DNA from: CAYMAX01 sp964388595
GTDB taxonomy: Bacteria; Bacteroidota; Bacteroidia; Bacteroidales; UBA932
Reading direction: 5' to 3'
DNA length: 11,592 bases
Assembly (NCBI GenBank): GCA_964388595.1
Contig: CAYMAX010000042.1
Coordinates: 1-11,592 of the forward strand
Positions 8,563 to 11,592 of the stretch are shown here, one piece after another. The stretch's first letter is position 1. Each line of letters opens with the position of its first letter. The translations under genes and the position numbers were made by a program. The notes under the pieces are model-generated. The model was not told the DNA's origin and ran no database searches. It was given only the letters and a program-made list of their open reading frames with translations.

Positions 8563-8581
8563 ATTATTATAAATACCTTTG
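8551..8581 (+). promoter_or_regulatory. Bacteroidota-type promoter for the lipoprotein/outer-membrane gene pair
   Basis: TTG at 8551-8553 (-33 element), a 20-nt spacer, then TACCTTTG at 8574-8581 (-7 element, consensus TAnnTTTG). Both boxes and the spacing fit the primary-sigma promoter described for Bacteroides. Transcription would begin near 8588, about 15 nt before the ATG at 8603. The -33 box lies in the Leu codon near the end of the AraC gene, so the lipoprotein gene has its own promoter even if there is read-through. Confidence 0.6.
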
Positions 8582-8602
8582 AACGAGATTAATTATTACA
8601 CT

Positions 8603-10307
8603 ATGAAACCTATCTATTTACGGATGATGACGAGCATTATCCTTTCGATCGTCTCCATGTTTTTTCTCTGTTCCTGTGCCAAAGAGTATGATATGTCTGA
8701 GGACAATTTTGATTCTAACATTACTTTTGGGGGTGAAGCCTTTTCTCTTCCAATAGGTAGCACGACCCAAATTACCCTCTCTACTCTCATTGACACTACC
8801 GGCGCTTCTTCATTGAAACGCGATGCTGACGGCAATTATTATTTCGAGATTGATAATGAAATTTCGGAAGAAATATCTTTTTCCGAGTTTGTTCAGCAGA
8901 TTACCATCCCTGGTGAGACAAAATCATTCACCCTTACCCAATACATTCCTTCGGGGATGCCTTCTCCCATTTCTCAAAGCGCAGCCACTGTGGATGTCCC
9001 TTTTAATTTCAACCAAACATTTATTTTCAAGTATTCTCTTGAAGACGCTGTAGAGCAGGGCCTGCTTGCCATTGATTCGTTAATTCTTCAGCAGGCTGAC
9101 ATAGTGTTGAAGGCATCGATCAGATTAAATAATGCTATTCCACCTAATCCCACCAATCTTTCTGTCACCGCTTCTGTAGATATCCCCAAATCATATGTGA
9201 TGAAATCTGATGCGAGGATCGATGCAAATAACCATTTCTCAGCAGTTAATTCGTTGACCGGTAATGGTACAGTATCTTTCAATGACATCTCTATCAGAAA
9301 AGTTAAATATAATTCTCCTAGGGCATATGTCTATCAGGACACTATTGTCATTAAGTCAATTGTATTGACTATACCTCAATCTGACCTCCCCAATTATCTT
9401 GGTAAAAATGTCTCAGTCACTTTGAGTACCGGTATGGGCAATTTGACCCCTGACTCTTTTTATGGTAAAGTCAATAAAGCTATCGACCCTATCAAATACA
9501 ATCTTCCTCTCTCCGGCATACCATCTTTCCTAAAACAGCCGGGCACCTCTCTCGATTTCTACAATCCGAGACTTTTAGCTGATGTCTCTTCCAATCTTGG
9601 TCTTCAAGTAAATGCAGATATGCTTCTCTCATCTGTATACACTTCCGGTGTAGCACCTAAGACATTGAAATTTTCTCTTTTCGCACCTCCTTCTTCAGAT
9701 CCTACTGTATTTGAGACCAATCATTACTGGATATCCAATAGTGATGTGAATAAGCCAAGCGATTATAATTACATAAAGGCTGATCTTCCTGCCTTTATCT
9801 CTCAGATTCCTGATTCATTATCTATCACGATGTCGCCCAGATCTGATACTACCAATTCCCATTTCATCAAATGTTCAGCTCTCTATAAACTTTCTGCTCT
9901 CTCCAAATTTGTTATTCCATTCTCCTTTGGCAGCGAGATGAGTATATCTATGGCAGATACCATTAACAACATCTCTGACAATGTTGCCAAACTCTTTGCC
10001 AACGAGGTAACTGTCGGAGGTAAAATAGAAAGCACATTCCCTGTCAAATTTGAGCTGCAGTTAGTATTTCTTGATGAACAACTCAGACCTATAGTCTCCT
10101 CCAATAAACAGGTTATCGACGCTGTTTCCGGTGTGAATGCATCCGCAGTGACTCCCCTCAATATCGTTATCAATGATTCAAAGGCTCAAAAAACGAAATC
10201 TATCGCTCTCAATTTTACTATGCNNNNNNNNNNATATTAAGGCTACCTTGAATGCCTCGTTACCCGGAGGTATTAACATTGATCTTGAACCTTCCAACAA
10301 ACAATAA
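8603..10307 (+). CDS. Large uncharacterised SPII lipoprotein, interrupted by an assembly gap
   Basis: I do not recognise a named family. The N-terminus is a lipoprotein signal: Met-Lys-Pro start, hydrophobic core (residues 8-22), then lipobox Leu22-Cys23-Ser24-Cys25, giving a mature protein starting CAKEYDMSEDNFDS. The acidic residues after the lipidated cysteine resemble Bacteroidota surface-export signals, so an outer-membrane, possibly surface-facing, location is inferred. The 540 residues before the gap are rich in Ser, Thr, Asn, Ile and Leu, with alternating beta-strand-like segments, one recurring theme being a polar stretch ending in short hydrophobic strands; no enzyme motif was seen. 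After the 10 N the chain resumes in another frame as IKATLNASLPGGINIDLEP and ends at TAA 10305-10307, so the true protein has at least about 564 residues. The apparent stop at 10238-10240 is an artefact of gap size. The ATG at 8603 is preferred over the TTG at 8579, which would put eight polar residues before the signal. The next gene starts 19 nt downstream. Confidence 0.78.
10224..10233. other. Assembly gap (10 N) inside the lipoprotein gene
   Basis: Ten ambiguous bases break the coding frame. The upstream part reads in the frame of 8603 and the downstream part in the frame of the TAA at 10305, so the real missing length should be a multiple of three. Ten is probably a placeholder. A direct join with no missing bases would also be in frame and give Met-His-Ile-Lys. 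Confidence 0.97.
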
Positions 10308-10326
10308 CCTATAACGAATTACTACA

Positions 10327-11592
10327 ATGAAAAAAATATATATCATTTTATCGGTTATCTTGATTGCGGTATCTTCCGTGGCATCATACGGACAGAATCT
10401 TACTTCATATTTTGTTAAAAATTCCACTCTTAGGCACAATCTCAACCCTGCACTTACTCCCGAACAGGGATATGTAGGTTTTCCTATTTTGAGCAATATA
10501 AAGCTTGATGTCAACAGCAATCTTGGTGCATCTTCCATCTTTTTCCCTCTCTCCAATGGCAAAGTGGGACTTTTCCTGAATCAAGAAGTGAATGCTGATG
10601 AATTTCTCAATGCTCTTCCTGAAACGTCCTATTTGGATGCAGGGTTGAATCTTGATATCATCAATGCAGGTTGGCGTTCAGGCCAGCATTCTTTCTGGAC
10701 TCTTGATTTTGGAATTAAAGATGATTTGACATCTACTCTTCCAAAAGAATTATTCACTTTCCTGAAGAAAGGAATGCAGACTGATCCACAGTCATATTTG
10801 ATTCAAGACTTCACTGTGTCAGAATTACTTTATTCTCAGGTGGCTGTGGGCTATTCTCATAATCTTGATAGATTTGTCAAAGGTCTGAGAGTAGGAGGTA
10901 AGGTCAAGTTGCTGTTCGGTATTGCCAATATGTCTGCAAGTGTCAATCAACTCAGTCTCCAACTCTCTTCTTCCAATTGGAAAGCGAGTTCGTATGCTGA
11001 AGGATATGTGCTCGGAGGTGGTTTCATCCTCGGAGAGGACGAGAAGGGAATAGTTAACAATGTTACCTTCCAACCCAAAAATCTCGGATTGGCAGGAATT
11101 GGTGCGGGGGTAGATTTCGGTGTCGAATATACATTGTCAGAAGGTACCCCTGTCGACGGGCTCTCTTTCTCACTTTCTGTAGTAGATCTTGGATTTATCT
11201 CCTATTTCCAGAAGACTGCCACCAAACTCGAAAGCAATGGAAATGTCTCTTATAGTGGTTTTCAGGATATAGACATTACCAATATGAACATTGACCAAGA
11301 CCTCGACAAACTCAAAGAGGAGTTGATGAGTCTTGCCTCTTTCAAATCTTCACCATGTGAGAAGAGTATCACTCAGATGATTTCCACCAAACTTTATGCA
11401 GGAGTAAGTTATTCCTTCTTCAAAGACCAGATGAATGTAGGCTTGCTTTATTTCGGTAAATGGACTAAATACAGATATGAGAATGAATTGACACTTTCAT
11501 ACAACTATTCTCCTGTCCATTGGTTTGATGTCGCTCTCTCATATTCTTTCCTCAATTCACGTCAATCCATTGGTTGGCTCCTTACTTTCGCT
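10327..11592 (+). CDS. DUF5723-like outer-membrane beta-barrel protein, 3'-truncated by the window edge
   Basis: The frame is open for 422 codons with no stop before the window ends. A Sec signal peptide is clear: Met-Lys-Lys, a hydrophobic core at 4-18, and a probable SPI cut after Ser20-Tyr21-Gly22 before Gln23, a common Bacteroidota cut site. The mature start (STLRHNLNPALTPEQGYVG) resembles what I recall of DUF5723 proteins, which are predicted outer-membrane barrels with no assigned function. The rest shows alternating aromatic and small residues typical of membrane beta strands, for example VAVGYSHNL, VGGKVKLLFG, YAGVSYSFF, NVGLLYFGKW and FDVALSYSFL. A likely extended loop at about 310-350 (DITNMNIDQDLDKLKEEL) is helical and charged. 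The gene starts 19 nt after the lipoprotein stop with no promoter between them, so the two are probably co-transcribed and may form one envelope complex. The C-terminus, which might add a periplasmic domain, is not visible. The family call is from memory of the pattern. Confidence 0.8.
   Translation, partial: MKKIYIILSVILIAVSSVASYGQNLTSYFVKNSTLRHNLNPALTPEQGYVGFPILSNIKLDVNSNLGASSIFFPLSNGKVGLFLNQEVNADEFLNALPETSYLDAGLNLDIINAGWRSGQHSFWTLDFGIKDDLTSTLPKELFTFLKKGMQTDPQSYLIQDFTVSELLYSQVAVGYSHNLDRFVKGLRVGGKVKLLFGIANMSASVNQLSLQLSSSNWKASSYAEGYVLGGGFILGEDEKGIVNNVTFQPKNLGLAGIGAGVDFGVEYTLSEGTPVDGLSFSLSVVDLGFISYFQKTATKLESNGNVSYSGFQDIDITNMNIDQDLDKLKEELMSLASFKSSPCEKSITQMISTKLYAGVSYSFFKDQMNVGLLYFGKWTKYRYENELTLSYNYSPVHWFDVALSYSFLNSRQSIGWLLTFA

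Noticed and set aside
8579..8602. TTG at 8579 as the lipoprotein start
   Set aside because: It would add eight mostly polar residues before the signal peptide and would lie within or before the expected transcript start. ATG at 8603 gives a standard lipoprotein signal.
10260..11073. Minus-strand open frames at 10260-10562 and 10825-11073
   Set aside because: They lie opposite the continuous 422-codon barrel frame with its clear signal peptide, and their translations show no family features.
1..11592. Mobile element, defence island, CRISPR or tRNA signals
   Set aside because: No transposase, integrase, restriction or CRISPR-associated motifs, no repeated spacers and no tRNA-like folds were seen; AddAB here is a housekeeping repair complex by motif content.

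Overview
The window looks like chromosomal DNA from a member of the Bacteroidales (phylum Bacteroidota), probably a draft or metagenome-derived scaffold. The evidence is: a Bacteroidota-style addB-addA pair; an SPII lipoprotein followed by a DUF5723-type outer-membrane protein whose signal peptide ends in Ser-Tyr-Gly|Gln; no Shine-Dalgarno sequences before the genes; matches to the Bacteroidota promoter consensus (TTG, then about 20 nt, then TAnnTTTG); and a run of 10 N at 10224-10233 that interrupts a gene. The genus cannot be set from this sequence alone.

Left part (1-6801, plus strand): the 3' two thirds of pgi (glucose-6-phosphate isomerase) is followed with no gap by addB and addA, which encode the two subunits of an AddAB-type helicase-nuclease for double-strand break repair. 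The pgi stop and the addB start touch (TAG then TGATG). addB and addA are 4 nt apart, so the three genes are probably co-transcribed. AddA keeps the full SF1 helicase motif set and a C-terminal nuclease. AddB keeps a nuclease and the four Fe-S cysteines but has no Walker A, so ATP use is expected only in AddA.

Middle (6785-8562): a cation diffusion facilitator (Zn/Cd-type efflux carrier) lies on the minus strand and overlaps the end of addA tail-to-tail by 17 bp. A 50-bp divergent spacer separates it from an AraC-family regulator on the plus strand.

Right part (8551-11592, plus strand): a good Bacteroidota promoter starts in the last codons of the AraC gene. It precedes a two-gene unit: a large, uncharacterised lipoprotein of at least about 564 residues, split by the assembly gap, and a DUF5723-like outer-membrane beta-barrel protein that runs off the window. 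This lipoprotein/barrel pair, possibly controlled by the adjacent AraC protein, is the least understood part of the window and the best candidate for an undescribed cell-envelope system.

No rRNA, tRNA, CRISPR array, insertion sequence, prophage gene or attachment site was seen, and no stretch longer than 300 bases lacks a gene. The region is coding-dense and mostly ordinary core genome.
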